Of a stretch of DNA of 64,000 nucleotides, positions 46,701-56,652 are shown piece by piece. Origin of the DNA: Arthrospiribacter ruber (GTDB lineage Bacteria > Bacteroidota > Bacteroidia > Cytophagales > Cyclobacteriaceae). Both the position numbers and the translations under genes were made by a program. Within the stretch, counting starts at the first letter, position 1. Each line of letters begins with the position of its first letter. The notes below the pieces were generated by a model, which was not told where the DNA came from, made no database searches, and saw only the letters and a list, made by a program, of their open reading frames with translations. Where the stretch lies: NCBI RefSeq assembly GCF_019343195.1, contig NZ_RPHB01000003.1:604508-668507 (forward strand), given 5' to 3'.

Positions 46701-48116
46701 ATGAAAATTAAAAATATATACAATCGATTTGCAGCTTTAGGGTTTTGTCTCGCTTTTGCCTGCAACGTTCTTGACCAAGAACCAGAGATCCAGATATCTG
46801 ATGAAGTCGCTTTTACAAATGAAAAAAGTGCGGATGCCGCTCTTGCGGGTTTATATCACCAGCTTCAATCAGGCTTTTATTACGGAAGGAATTTTCAGAA
46901 TATTTGTGAAGTCTCCAGTGATGTTTCCCAAAGTGTAGGCACATGGGATTTTTACAGAGAATTAGATACATATCAGTTAGATGCTTCTAACTTGGAAATC
47001 ACAAACTTCTATACCGCTGCTTATAGGGCTGTTAATCAAGCGAATAATATCATAGCAGAAGTGCCTGCAATTGAGATGGATCAAGCCAAAAAGGACAACA
47101 TTATAGGTCAGGCCTATTTTGTCAGGGCTTTGGCATTTTTTGATCTCAATAGAGTATTTGGAGGAGTTCCTGGAGTTCATGGTGACCAAAGTGTTGTGCT
47201 TCCACTTACACCATCAAGAGCAGTAAATGAATCATTGTATCCGAGTAGACCGCCCTTGGTGGAAGGGTATAATCAGGTAGAAGCCGACCTCTTATTAGCT
47301 TTGAATTTGCTGCCCGAAACCCAGGCCAATAACACCACCACTAGAGCAAGAGCTGTAAAGAGCACAGCCAGGGCTTTGCTATCTAGGTTTTATCTGTACA
47401 CTAGAAATTATAGCGAGGTAATAAGGTTAAGCACCGAAGTAATTGAGGATAGCAAGTATGGGTTGGTCGAGGATTACCTTGGAATATATGCCGGTGAATT
47501 TACTGCTGAATCAATTTTCGAATTGGAATTTATTGCAGCAGATCAAAGTGCCATGAGGTTTTGGTATTTTCCGGGTGCTCAAGGTGGTCGTGGTGAATTG
47601 GCGGTACACGAGAGCTTTATTTCAGAAATTCAAGCCGATGAAAATGATATACGGGGTACTATGTTTGGATTTGATCCCATCCAAGGAGTTTATTTTCCTA
47701 CCAAGTATCAAAAGCCTGGAAACATAGATAATTTCCATATAATTCGTATAGCCGAAATGTACCTCAATAGGGCTGAGGCTTATGCCCAATCATCTGGTAC
47801 TTTGGCAATGGCTGTAGAAGATTTAAATAAAATCAAGGAAAGAGCAGGAGTGGCTCCATACTCCGGAGCAGTTACCCAAGAGGCTCTTTTATTGGAAATC
47901 GAAAAAGAAAGGAAATTCGAGTTGGCATTTGAAGGACATAGCTTTTTCGATTTGGTAAGGACTGACCGTGCCCTGACCGTGCTTGGCAGTGTAGAACGTA
48001 AAAATTCATCTGCGCCAGTCAGTTTGGATCAGCCTTGGAAACAGATATTACCAATTCCTAGAGATGAATTGCTTTCAAATCCCAATATGGTTCAAAACCC
48101 TAATTACGGAAATTAA
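46701..48116 (+). CDS. SusD/RagB family nutrient-binding lipoprotein
   Basis: A 471-residue lipoprotein (signal ending LAFAC, Cys21) with the SusD helical TPR-like scaffold: an N-terminal VAFTNEKSADAALAGLY segment, YFVRALAFFDLNRVFGG in the middle and a C-terminal HSFFDLVRT...LPIPRDELLSNPN block. It forms the lid on the partner SusC barrel and captures the substrate. It pairs with the gene 12 bp upstream. Confidence 0.95.
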   Translation: MKIKNIYNRFAALGFCLAFACNVLDQEPEIQISDEVAFTNEKSADAALAGLYHQLQSGFYYGRNFQNICEVSSDVSQSVGTWDFYRELDTYQLDASNLEITNFYTAAYRAVNQANNIIAEVPAIEMDQAKKDNIIGQAYFVRALAFFDLNRVFGGVPGVHGDQSVVLPLTPSRAVNESLYPSRPPLVEGYNQVEADLLLALNLLPETQANNTTTRARAVKSTARALLSRFYLYTRNYSEVIRLSTEVIEDSKYGLVEDYLGIYAGEFTAESIFELEFIAADQSAMRFWYFPGAQGGRGELAVHESFISEIQADENDIRGTMFGFDPIQGVYFPTKYQKPGNIDNFHIIRIAEMYLNRAEAYAQSSGTLAMAVEDLNKIKERAGVAPYSGAVTQEALLLEIEKERKFELAFEGHSFFDLVRTDRALTVLGSVERKNSSAPVSLDQPWKQILPIPRDELLSNPNMVQNPNYGN

Positions 48117-48241
48117 ATAAATAGTATTAGTTCATAAAAACAATTAGCCATTAGAAGAACTGCTTTAAAGGAGATAAATAATGCGGCTTATCTTATGACT
48201 AATTAGATGGAATACTGATTAATTACACTAAATATTACACT

Positions 48242-51200
48242 ATGAAAAGAATATTTATCCCAATTGTCTGCCTTTTTCTATGGCTTTTGGTTTTTCCAAA
48301 CCAAACCATTCAAGCCCAGACTTATGACGAATCCCTCTACGATGCAGTACAGTGGAGGCTTGTAGGTCCCCACAGGGGCGGCAGATCAGCAGCCGTAGCC
48401 GGTGTCACCTCTGATCGAAACACTTATTATTTTGGAGCAACCGGCGGAGGAGTCTGGAAAACAGAAAATGCCGGGATCACTTGGAAGAATATTTCTGACG
48501 GGTACTTTGGCGGCTCCATAGGGGCGGTGACTGTTGCTGAGTCTGACCCCAATATCATCTATGTGGGTGGGGGAGAAAAGACTGTAAGAGGAAACGTTTC
48601 TTATGGATATGGCTTCCATAAAAGTACAGATGCAGGGGAGACTTGGGAGCATCTTGGGATGGAAGAAACAAGATTTATTTCTAGGATAAGAATACATCCT
48701 GAAAATCCAGATGTAGTATATGCAGCTGTGTTGGGAGATATTTTCAAGCCTACTGATATGAGAGGGGTTTATAAATCGACTGACGGAGGAAAAACCTGGG
48801 ACAGAAAACTCTTTGTAAGCAATGTGGCAGGTGCCGTGGATTTGATTTTGGATCCTAATGATCCTGAGACCATGTATGCAAGTACTTGGGATGTCAAAAG
48901 AACTCCCTATAGCTTGGAAAGTGGAGGCCCCAATTCCAAGATGTTCAAGAGTACTGATGGCGGTGAAAATTGGACAGAGATTTCTAGAAACCCGGGAATG
49001 CCGGAGGGTCTTTTAGGCATCATGGGGATTACCGTTTCTCCACTAAACTCTAATAGGCTATGGGCCATTGTTGAAAATCTTGACGGTGGTGTATTCCGCT
49101 CTGATGATGGCGGAGCTACCTGGACCAAGACCAATGAGGACAGAAACCTTAGACAAAGGGCCTGGTATTACACCAGAATTTACGCTGATACACAGGATGA
49201 AAATACTGTTTACGTTGTCAACGTAGACTACCACAAATCAACTGATGGAGGAGAAACATTCAAAGCCTCTAGGGCTCCTCACGGTGATCACCATGACCTT
49301 TGGATTGATCCTAATGACAACAAAAGAATGGTCATCGCTGATGATGGAGGTGCTCAGGTTTCACTTGATGGTGGCGAATCTTGGTCTACCTATATGAACC
49401 AGCCAACTGCCCAGTTTTACAGGGTTACAACTGACAATCATTTTCCATACAGAATATATGGAGCCCAGCAGGATAACTCTACTATGAGGATCAGCCATAG
49501 GAATGATGGATATGCCATTACTGAGGATGATTGGGAAGTAAGTGCAGGTAGCGAAAGTGGCTGGCTCGCGGTAGATCCTACAGACAATGATGTAGTGTTT
49601 GGCGGCAACTATGGAGGTCTTCTTCAATTGCTCAATCACTCCTCAGGTGCAAGAAGGAATGTAAATGTGTACCCGGATAACCCAATGGGTCATGGTGCCG
49701 AGGGAATGAAGTATAGATTTCAATGGAATTTCCCGATCTTTTTCTCTCCTCATGATCCAGAGGTACTGTACACTACTTCCAATCAATTTCATAGATCCAC
49801 CAACAAGGGTCAGACTTGGGAGACATTCTCTCCGGATCTTACCAGAAATGCAAAAGAAAAACTTGGTCCATCAGGAGGCCCGATTACAAAAGACAATACA
49901 TCTGTAGAGTACTACAGCACCATTTTTGCGGCTGCAGAATCTCCTTTGAAAAAGGGCGTGCTATGGGCTGGGTCAGATGATGGCTTGATCCATGTGTCTA
50001 AGGATAATGGTGAAACCTGGGATAATGTAACGCCCAATAACTTCCCGGAGTGGACGCAGGTAAATAGTGTGGAAGGGCATCCTTTTGAAGAAGGAGGACT
50101 ATATGTAGCAGCGACATCATATAAAAACGGTGATTTCGCACCCTATTTGTTCAAGACAACAGATTATGGCGCTACTTGGACCAAAATAGTAAACGGAATA
50201 GATGAACAACATTTTACCAGGGTGGTTAGGGCAGATCCTGTCAAAAAAGGAATCCTCTATGCGGGTACTGAAACAGGTATGTACATTTCCTTTGATGATG
50301 GCGAAAACTGGCAGCCTCTTCAGCTTAATTTGCCAATTGTACCCATCACGGATCTTACTATTAAAGAAAACAACCTGATAGCAGCTACTCAAGGAAGAAG
50401 TTTTTGGATCATTGATGACCTTACTGTTTTGCATCAGCTTTCTGATGATATCAAAAACAAAGCTTTCCATTTGTTTAAGCCACAGGATTCTTACCTGATC
50501 GACGGGGTGAGAAGAGAGTCTTTGACAGCCGGTACCAATAGACCAGGAGGAGTTTTGGTTTATTATCATCTTAAGGAAGAGCCCAAAGAAGAACTCAGAA
50601 TGGAGTTTTTTGACAGCAGCAATAACCTGATCAGGGAGTTTTCTTCTAAAGGAATAAAGGGAGATACATTGAAATTCAAAACAGGTGCGAACGAATTCAA
50701 TTGGAACCTTAGAATTCCTGATGCCATAGGTTTTGAAGGTATGATCATGTGGTCTGGCCCCCTTAGAGGTCCCAAAGTAGTCCCTGGTGATTACAAAGTA
50801 AGGCTTACTGTAGATGGTGATACGCAGGAACAAAGTTTCAAAGTGCTTCCGGACCGCAGGTATCCATCCACGCAGGAAGACCTTCAGGCACAGTTTGACT
50901 TCCTTTTGAGTGTCAGGGACAAGTTGACAGAAACACATGAAGCTATCATCATGATCCGAAAGTACAGGGATGAGCTTAATGAAATCGCAAAAAATAACCC
51001 GAGGCAGAAGAGGAGGATAGATGGTATTGTGAATTCTATTTCTGACATCGAGAAGGAGCTGTATCAGACCCAAAATAGAAGCGGTCAGGATCCATTGAAC
51101 TATCCGATCAGGCTGAATAACAAGCTGGCTCACCTGAATGTGATAGCAGGTACAGGAGCTTATAGACCAACGGATGGAGCAGAAGAAGTGAGAAAGGAAA

Positions 51201-51310
51201 TTACAAGACAGATTGATGTGCAGCTCACCAAGTTCAGGGAAATTGAACAGTCGCAGATTTCAAATATTTTGAATATCGAAGAACTCAAAACAGAGTTGGA
51301 CAAAAAATAA
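48242..51310 (+). CDS. Large exported BNR/VPS10-type beta-propeller protein
   Basis: A 1022-residue exported protein (signal ending TIQAQ) with many BNR (Asp-box) repeats of the type S-T-D-G-G-x-T-W (for example KSTDAGETWEHLG, KSTDGGKTWDRK, RSDDGGATWTK, STNKGQTWETF, TTDYGATWTKI). They form one or two beta propellers like sortilin/VPS10 or sialidase-type proteins, followed by a beta-sandwich and a C-terminal helical part (about 890-1020). The catalytic role is unknown. It lies 125 bp behind susD and may act on the same substrate. Confidence 0.9.
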   Translation: MKRIFIPIVCLFLWLLVFPNQTIQAQTYDESLYDAVQWRLVGPHRGGRSAAVAGVTSDRNTYYFGATGGGVWKTENAGITWKNISDGYFGGSIGAVTVAESDPNIIYVGGGEKTVRGNVSYGYGFHKSTDAGETWEHLGMEETRFISRIRIHPENPDVVYAAVLGDIFKPTDMRGVYKSTDGGKTWDRKLFVSNVAGAVDLILDPNDPETMYASTWDVKRTPYSLESGGPNSKMFKSTDGGENWTEISRNPGMPEGLLGIMGITVSPLNSNRLWAIVENLDGGVFRSDDGGATWTKTNEDRNLRQRAWYYTRIYADTQDENTVYVVNVDYHKSTDGGETFKASRAPHGDHHDLWIDPNDNKRMVIADDGGAQVSLDGGESWSTYMNQPTAQFYRVTTDNHFPYRIYGAQQDNSTMRISHRNDGYAITEDDWEVSAGSESGWLAVDPTDNDVVFGGNYGGLLQLLNHSSGARRNVNVYPDNPMGHGAEGMKYRFQWNFPIFFSPHDPEVLYTTSNQFHRSTNKGQTWETFSPDLTRNAKEKLGPSGGPITKDNTSVEYYSTIFAAAESPLKKGVLWAGSDDGLIHVSKDNGETWDNVTPNNFPEWTQVNSVEGHPFEEGGLYVAATSYKNGDFAPYLFKTTDYGATWTKIVNGIDEQHFTRVVRADPVKKGILYAGTETGMYISFDDGENWQPLQLNLPIVPITDLTIKENNLIAATQGRSFWIIDDLTVLHQLSDDIKNKAFHLFKPQDSYLIDGVRRESLTAGTNRPGGVLVYYHLKEEPKEELRMEFFDSSNNLIREFSSKGIKGDTLKFKTGANEFNWNLRIPDAIGFEGMIMWSGPLRGPKVVPGDYKVRLTVDGDTQEQSFKVLPDRRYPSTQEDLQAQFDFLLSVRDKLTETHEAIIMIRKYRDELNEIAKNNPRQKRRIDGIVNSISDIEKELYQTQNRSGQDPLNYPIRLNNKLAHLNVIAGTGAYRPTDGAEEVRKEITRQIDVQLTKFREIEQSQISNILNIEELKTELDKK

Positions 51311-51345
51311 AAAAAGAGGGGCCGATTTCGGCCCCTCTTTTTTTT
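51311..51345. terminator. Strong bidirectional terminator
   Basis: A stem of about 14 bp, AAAAAGAGGGGCCG with CGGCCCCTCTTTTT, and a 4-nt loop. The T run on one side and A run on the other serve both the BNR gene and the converging gene at 51361. Confidence 0.92.
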
Positions 51346-51360
51346 AAATGTTTTTGACTT

Positions 51361-52101
51361 TTAGAACAATGTGGCGGAGATGCCAAAATTAATTTGGTTG
51401 GCTTGTGTCCTGAAAGGTCCATTTTCCCCTTCAAAAACCTGGTTGAGACCATAATATCCCCAAATGTTAAATCCGGGAAATCCTATCCTTGTGTAAATGC
51501 CATATCGGAGCGGATTGAAACCAAAAGACTGTCGGTCCTTGATTTGCCTCGTGAGATCCTGATCATCAGTATACCTGATTTTGGTGTGGGCATTGAGAAG
51601 GTAGCCAACTTTTCCTCCAACTGCTACCCTAAAGCTTTTGCTGTAATTTCTTCTGTTGAAATGATACCTGAGCTCCAAAGGGATATCTAGGTAATTGGCG
51701 GATACATTGTTTCTTTCTATAGAGATATTTTCGCCATATACGTCCTCAATATCCAGAATCTGGCTTGAGTTAGGGCCAATGGCTGGATTATTAAAGAGGG
51801 TTGTTCCATCTCTGAAAGCCATTTTGTCCATTCCGAGACCAATACCAGGGTTGAAAGTGAATCCTGTTTCCTCGCCCAAATTGATGGGGTATTGAAAGTA
51901 GACATTGAAAGTTCTGGATCTTAAAAAGGTGGTGCCCAGTTCACTGGGGATGTTGTTGAGTCTATTGAAACCAAAATCTAAAAATAAGTCACCTTTGATA
52001 TCAGGTCTTCCTCCTATAGGAGTTCGTTCCCTTTCTTCTTGAGCAAACAATACCGACAGCGTGACAATATTTAATAACAGAATTAATGATAATCTTTTCA
52101 T
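51361..52101 (-). CDS. Outer membrane beta-barrel protein (PorT-like)
   Basis: A 246-residue protein with a signal peptide (LILLLNIVTLSVLFAQ) and repeated amphipathic strands rich in aromatic and glycine residues, ending in an aromatic outer-membrane C-terminus (FGISATLF). It resembles the small porin-like barrels of Bacteroidota. I cannot assign a specific role. It is a single gene between the BNR gene terminator and the tRNA-Arg promoter region. Confidence 0.8.
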   Translation of the reverse strand: MKRLSLILLLNIVTLSVLFAQEERERTPIGGRPDIKGDLFLDFGFNRLNNIPSELGTTFLRSRTFNVYFQYPINLGEETGFTFNPGIGLGMDKMAFRDGTTLFNNPAIGPNSSQILDIEDVYGENISIERNNVSANYLDIPLELRYHFNRRNYSKSFRVAVGGKVGYLLNAHTKIRYTDDQDLTRQIKDRQSFGFNPLRYGIYTRIGFPGFNIWGYYGLNQVFEGENGPFRTQANQINFGISATLF

Positions 52102-52234
52102 GAAAGAGTTTATTGACTTTAAAATTTCGGCTAAATTATAAAAACGTGATTGATTTGCCCTTCTTTTCTTCTTAATTATTCTAAATTGCTTTGGGGAGGA
52201 TTTGGGATTTAAGTGAAATGTTTTGAAAATGTCT

Positions 52235-52265
52235 TTTGCTATTTCGGAATTGCTGTCTACTTTTG
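52235..52265 (+). promoter_or_regulatory. Promoter of tRNA-Arg
   Basis: TTTG (52235-52238), a 19-bp spacer and TACTTTTG (52258-52265) match the Bacteroidota consensus exactly. The tRNA begins 12 bp downstream. Confidence 0.8.
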
Positions 52266-52276
52266 CATTCCCAATT

Positions 52277-52350
52277 GGCCTCGTAGCTCAACTGAATAGA
52301 GCACCTGATTACGGCTCAGGAGGTTTCAGGTTTGAATCCTGACGAGGTCA
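52277..52350 (+). tRNA. tRNA-Arg (anticodon ACG)
   Basis: A full cloverleaf of 74 nt. The acceptor stem is GGCCTCG with CGAGGTC (one G-T pair). The D-arm GCTC...GAGC follows. The anticodon stem CCTGA/TCAGG encloses the loop TTACGGC with ACG at 52311-52313, and the T-arm holds GGTTTGAATCC. CCA is not encoded. The ACG anticodon is normally edited to ICG and reads CGN codons. It marks the left edge of the restriction/defence island, and tRNA genes are common integration sites. Confidence 0.96.
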
Positions 52351-52355
52351 CAAAG

Positions 52356-52386
52356 AAGCTCTGCCTAGCAGGGCTTTTTCTTTTTA
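52356..52386 (+). terminator. Terminator of tRNA-Arg
   Basis: AAGCTCTGC (52356-52364) and GCAGGGCTT (52368-52376) form a 9-bp stem with one wobble pair and a 3-nt loop, followed by a T-rich tract. Confidence 0.85.
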
Positions 52387-52492
52387 TTGATTTATCAGTT
52401 GAGGAGGATTTTGGGTTTGGGCTTTTTTATGGATTCTGAAGAGGCTTGAGAATCCTATTAAGATATGTTTTTGAATTTTGACTCCACGCACC

Positions 52493-55378
52493 CTAAGCCG
52501 CCTCCGAAATCCCGTTGATAAAGGTCTCAACAAAACCCAGGATTTTGGACTTGATGCGCTCGGCGATGGTCTTTCGCTCTTTAAGAGCAGGTTTGTCTTT
52601 CAGCAGTCCGATGATGTCGTCCCGAAGTGGTTCTTTTTCAGTATAAATAAAATCTCCGATCACTTTTTCCAAGGCTTGGTCGTCCAGGTTTTCCTCTTCG
52701 CTGAGCTCATGGAGGGCTTTGAGACGTTCCGTAGTCCAAAAGTGTGTAAACTCCTCATGGATGTCATCGGCGTCAGCTACTTTTGGAAGGTTCTCACGGA
52801 TAAATTTTTCTATCAGTTCTTTCTTGCTCCTCAGCTGGGCTTCCCCTACGATGAGCTCTACAATCGCTTTCTTCTGCTTTTCCTGTTCCTCTGGACTGGC
52901 ATCCTTCAGTTTGCCGAGAAGCTTCAAGATGTAGCTCACATTGATCTCGTCCCTGTGGATCAGCTCAAGCTCAAAGTCTACGTCGTTGAGTATGGATATC
53001 TTCTCCTTTTGGCTGTTGTTTTTGGTCCTATCGTAAAGATCCAGGTATTTGCTTTTGTAATCCTCAAAAGTCTGCTCCGGCATTGACAGGTCTTCAAACT
53101 CAAATTCCGTGAAAGTCACCAGGACGTTTTTCAGACGCATCAACTCCCGGAAGGCTTTTATGAAAGCCAGCTGCGCCTCTTCGTCCTGTAGATCATTTAC
53201 ACTGTTGACTGTAGGGGCTACCTGCAGTAATTCTATGAAGGCATGGTTGAATTTCTCCACATATTCCTCATAAGGCTCCATGATGATTTCACCTTTTGCT
53301 TCCAGGTTGGAGAAAAGTGAGATGGCTTTGTCTGTGGCATCTTTGAGGTTTCGGAAACATACAATGTTCCCTTGGGATTTAAGTTCATCAAGGATTCTGT
53401 TGGTTCTGGAATAGGCTTGGATCAGTCCGTGGTACTTGAGGTTTTTGTCCACATAGAGCGTGTTCAGGTTTTTGCTATCAAAGCCTGTCAGAAACATATT
53501 CACCACCAAAAGTATGTCCACTTCTTTTTTCTTGACCCGGTTGGCGATGTCATTGTAGTAATTGTAGAAGGTTTTGGAATCCTTCGTATTGTATTTGGTG
53601 CCAAAGAGCGTATTGTAATCAGCGATGAACTCGTCAAGATATTCTCTTGGGTGTTTCTTACCTAGTCTTTGGTACTCAGTCGCTCCATCTGGTTCTGCTG
53701 CCACTGCATAGGTTTCATATTCCTCAGTTGCCAGTCCAAGCTCGTCTATGTCGTCATCGATCAGGTCTGTATTGGCTCCATAAGAAAAGATAGTGCCCAC
53801 TTTCAATTGATGTTCACCGGCTTGATACTTGTCCTGGAAAAGCTTGTAGTACTCTATCAGAATGGGGACGCTGGGTACACAGAAGATGGCTGTAAAAGCC
53901 TTGTTATGTGTTTTCCGATTATGGTTGGTCAGGATATAGTCCACAATATTGTTCAGCCGCTGTGGTGCGTTCATGACCTCTTCTTCGTCTATGGCCTCCA
54001 CGTTTATGTCAAAGATGTGTTCCTTTTTCCTGAAAGTAGAAATGTACTCTACCGAAAACTTCAACACATTTTCATCTCTGATGGCATCTGTTATCACGTA
54101 TTTGTGGAGACAGTCTCCGAAAAGCATCTGCGTGGTACGTTTGCCCCATTCATTGGTGCCTGCGTTTTCTTCAAAGATCGGGGTTCCTGTAAATCCGAAC
54201 ATCTGACATTTTCCGAAAAACTCATTGATGTCAGCGTGGGTCTTTCCGAACTGACTTCTGTGACATTCGTCGAAAATAAAGACGATGCGCTTGTCTTTGA
54301 GAGATGCCATCTTTTCCACATACCGGGCTTTATTGACTGCTGTGGAAAGTTTCTGTATGGTAGTGACGATCAGTTTGTCGTTTCCTGTGAGTTGCTTGAC
54401 CAGCTTATTGGTATTGTTGGTACCGTCAATGCTTCCCTTGCTGAAGCTGTTGAATTCCTGGGAAGTCTGGGTGTCGAGGTCTTTCCTGTCTACCACAAAG
54501 ACCACCTTATGCACTTGAGGCAGATTGGTCAAGATCTGGGCGGTTTTGAATGAGGTCAGCGTCTTGCCCGAACCTGTGGTGTGCCAGATATACCCGTATT
54601 TGGTAGTGGTCTTCACCCGCTCCACTATGGCTTCTGTGGCATAGTACTGATAGGGGCGAAGGACCATCAGGGTCTTTTCTGTTTCGTTCAGCACTACATA
54701 CTTGGTGATCATCTTCGAGATGTGACAGGGCTCAAGGAAGAAATCCGCAAAAGTAGAAAGCTGGGTGATCAGTTTGTTTTTGATATCCGACCAGTAAAAG
54801 GTCTGTTTGAAACTTCTGGACTTCAAAGGGCCATTGGCGTAGTACTTGGTGTTGACGCCATTGCTGATGACGAAGATCTGGATAAACTGAAAAAGTCCAT
54901 GACCTGCACTGTAAGAGTGGATTCCGTATCGGGAAGTTTGTTTGAAGGCCTCCTTAAGTTCCAGACCTCTACGCTTGAGTTCTACCTGAACCAGTGGAAG
55001 ACCATTGATCAATATGGTGACATCATAGCGGTTTTTGTAGAGGCCCTTCATGGAGATTTGTTGGGAGACCTGAAACTCATTTTGACACCAGTGGATCTGA
55101 TTGATCAGTTCTACAGTGCGGTGCTCTCCGGAATCATCCATATATTCCACCCTGTCACGGAGGATTTTTGCCCGCTCAAATACATTTCCTTTATTGATAG
55201 CATTGAGAATCTGGGTAAACTCCTTCTCGCTGAGTTGGGTTTTGTTGTGCTTTTCCAGTTGGGTTTTCAGGTTGGCCAACAACGCAGTCTCATCAGGGAT
55301 CAACACCTTCTTGTAACCCAAAGCTGCAAGCTGGGCAATCAGGTTATTTTCAAGGGTCTGTTCGGGTTGGGTGGTCAT
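52493..55378 (-). CDS. hsdR: Type I restriction endonuclease, motor/nuclease subunit
   Basis: A 961-residue HsdR. The N-terminal nuclease site is Asp119...Glu133-x-Lys135 (NRYDVTILINGLPLVQVELK). The SF2 translocase follows with Walker A in WHTTGSGKTLTS, DECH box (FIFDECHRSQFG), motif III (FGFTGTPIF) and motif VI-like QAYSRTNRI. It cuts unmethylated DNA after translocation together with HsdM/HsdS. It lies apart from hsdM-hsdS, behind the Abi gene, and ends close to tRNA-Arg. It looks complete. Confidence 0.96.
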   Translation of the reverse strand: MTTQPEQTLENNLIAQLAALGYKKVLIPDETALLANLKTQLEKHNKTQLSEKEFTQILNAINKGNVFERAKILRDRVEYMDDSGEHRTVELINQIHWCQNEFQVSQQISMKGLYKNRYDVTILINGLPLVQVELKRRGLELKEAFKQTSRYGIHSYSAGHGLFQFIQIFVISNGVNTKYYANGPLKSRSFKQTFYWSDIKNKLITQLSTFADFFLEPCHISKMITKYVVLNETEKTLMVLRPYQYYATEAIVERVKTTTKYGYIWHTTGSGKTLTSFKTAQILTNLPQVHKVVFVVDRKDLDTQTSQEFNSFSKGSIDGTNNTNKLVKQLTGNDKLIVTTIQKLSTAVNKARYVEKMASLKDKRIVFIFDECHRSQFGKTHADINEFFGKCQMFGFTGTPIFEENAGTNEWGKRTTQMLFGDCLHKYVITDAIRDENVLKFSVEYISTFRKKEHIFDINVEAIDEEEVMNAPQRLNNIVDYILTNHNRKTHNKAFTAIFCVPSVPILIEYYKLFQDKYQAGEHQLKVGTIFSYGANTDLIDDDIDELGLATEEYETYAVAAEPDGATEYQRLGKKHPREYLDEFIADYNTLFGTKYNTKDSKTFYNYYNDIANRVKKKEVDILLVVNMFLTGFDSKNLNTLYVDKNLKYHGLIQAYSRTNRILDELKSQGNIVCFRNLKDATDKAISLFSNLEAKGEIIMEPYEEYVEKFNHAFIELLQVAPTVNSVNDLQDEEAQLAFIKAFRELMRLKNVLVTFTEFEFEDLSMPEQTFEDYKSKYLDLYDRTKNNSQKEKISILNDVDFELELIHRDEINVSYILKLLGKLKDASPEEQEKQKKAIVELIVGEAQLRSKKELIEKFIRENLPKVADADDIHEEFTHFWTTERLKALHELSEEENLDDQALEKVIGDFIYTEKEPLRDDIIGLLKDKPALKERKTIAERIKSKILGFVETFINGISEAA

Positions 55379-55479
55379 GGAGTAAAAAGGTATGCCATCA
55401 CATCATCAAAATATAGTGTAGAAGCAAGATGTGGAAATCTAGTCAACAAAACAAGTTTGAGAACGACCCATTAGGTTGG

Positions 55480-56403
55480 TTATGTTAGAGTTGAAAAGCC
55501 CCACAGTTCCTCGTCTTGCCAGGATTCTCTCATTCCAAGTGCATTAGGGTCTACATTTGGGTATTTTTCAAATAGAGACACAAGTTTCGGTGTCATATGG
55601 TTTTCTGGAGCGACAATGTTGAGTAAGTATTTGATGACACAAAGGTGAACGTAAAGTTTTTGGAATTCATGTTGCTTTGGTACTTCTGAAATCCATTTAA
55701 GTGGTGCAGGGGCTTTTGTGATGCTTTTGAATGTACCAGGTAAATTTCTATTCCAAAGTCTAGCGTGATGAGCGCAGTAATTTCTTATCTGTGCGATTGA
55801 TTGAAGCCAACTTGGGAGATATGTGTGATTTATAGCACCATATTCTTCAGCAATTATGTCTTTGGATTTTACGGTATGCTTGAGGTTCCCATAAAGTTTT
55901 GAAAGAGAGCCAAAGCTGGTGTGTTCAAGTGTTTTCCATGCAGGTGGAAATCGGCTGTCATCTTTATGTTTTGTGAAATGATTTTTAAGGACGGGGTCTT
56001 TGCTTCTGCTCAATTCCTCTTCAATGCCTGCCAGCGTTTTGACCAAAGCCCTACTGTCTATAAACAGATCAAAGTTTTGGAACCACCATGGGCCGAATTC
56101 GTGTGCAAGGTGATACACCAGTTTTGTTCTCAGGCTGATTTCAATTTTTTCAATGCAGTCGAAGATCAAAAGTCTAAGTTCCCTGTCGAAGCAGTAAAGA
56201 GCGATTACATCCTCAAATTTACTGTGTGGTTTGAAAATGTGGTTTATCTTATCGGATTGCATGGCGTGCCAATATTCACCAAGTCTGTAATAGCTGATAT
56301 GTGAGAGGTAATGAATGGCTTCTGATTCCGAAGAAATTTCGAGTCCTCGGCTTTTGAGCAATAAAATTTGCTCGTCAATTGTGGTGGGTTTCTTCTCAAA
56401 CAT
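55480..56403 (-). CDS. Abi_2 (AbiD/AbiF-like) abortive infection protein with HEPN motif
   Basis: A 307-residue protein with the Abi_2 pattern: FEKKPTTIDEQILLLKSRGL at the start, YLSHISYYRLGEYW, RELRLLIFDCIEKIEISLR and the RX4H ribonuclease motif Arg207-NYCA-His212 in QIRNYCAHHARLWNR. This HEPN-type site suggests RNA cleavage in response to phage. I chose the ATG at 56401-56403, where family similarity begins; the frame is open 12 codons further. It has its own promoter and a probable small structured RNA directly upstream, and lies between hsdR and the other hsd genes. Confidence 0.87.
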   Translation of the reverse strand: MFEKKPTTIDEQILLLKSRGLEISSESEAIHYLSHISYYRLGEYWHAMQSDKINHIFKPHSKFEDVIALYCFDRELRLLIFDCIEKIEISLRTKLVYHLAHEFGPWWFQNFDLFIDSRALVKTLAGIEEELSRSKDPVLKNHFTKHKDDSRFPPAWKTLEHTSFGSLSKLYGNLKHTVKSKDIIAEEYGAINHTYLPSWLQSIAQIRNYCAHHARLWNRNLPGTFKSITKAPAPLKWISEVPKQHEFQKLYVHLCVIKYLLNIVAPENHMTPKLVSLFEKYPNVDPNALGMRESWQDEELWGFSTLT

Positions 56404-56427
56404 GCTGTACAAAATAAAACCAATGTC

Positions 56428-56490
56428 CCTAAAAAGCAAAAGACACGCCCTGGGACGCTGTTCAAGTGGGTAGCGTGGCGTGTACTGTTG
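56428..56490 (-). ncRNA. Candidate small structured RNA upstream of the HEPN Abi gene
   Basis: Starting about 4-10 nt after the -7 box, the minus strand gives ACACGCC-ACGCT, a 12-nt loop, AGCGT, a 5-nt bulge (CCCAG) and GGCGTGT, then CTTTTGCTTTTT. The two helices stack into 12 perfect, mostly G-C pairs in an AT-rich gap, and a U-rich tail follows like a weak terminator. The hairpin is at 56443-56483. I recall that structured RNAs have been described near some Abi_2/AbiF genes, but cannot verify that here. It may be an RNA partner or antitoxin of the HEPN protein, or only a leader attenuator. Confidence 0.5.
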
Positions 56491-56493
56491 CTA

Positions 56494-56501
56494 CAAATAT
56501 A
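56494..56501 (-). promoter_or_regulatory. -7 element before the Abi gene and its leader RNA
   Basis: It reads TATATTTG on the minus strand, a full TAnnTTTG match, 91 bp before the Abi ATG. A CTTTTTAT stretch at the -33 position is a poor match to TTTG. It makes the Abi module transcriptionally separate from hsdM-hsdS-TIR. Confidence 0.55.
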
Positions 56502-56652
56502 CGGAATTATGATAAAAAGTGGTAAAAAGTAGTGAAATTTGTAAAAACGCTTTCTCTTCACCGAAGACCTGTGTGCTATGGAAGAGTGTAATTAGGTGTG
56601 GAGGGAGCTTTTACTTTGAGTTCATCCTACCGTTCGGAGGAAGGAATTCGGA

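Noticed and set aside
50117..51133. 338-codon minus-strand frame opposite the BNR gene
   Set aside because: Shadow frame without family features; the plus-strand gene has repeated Asp-box motifs.
53669..55474. Long plus-strand frames opposite hsdR
   Set aside because: They are shadows of hsdR, rich in Cys, Phe, Val and His as expected from reverse-frame reading.
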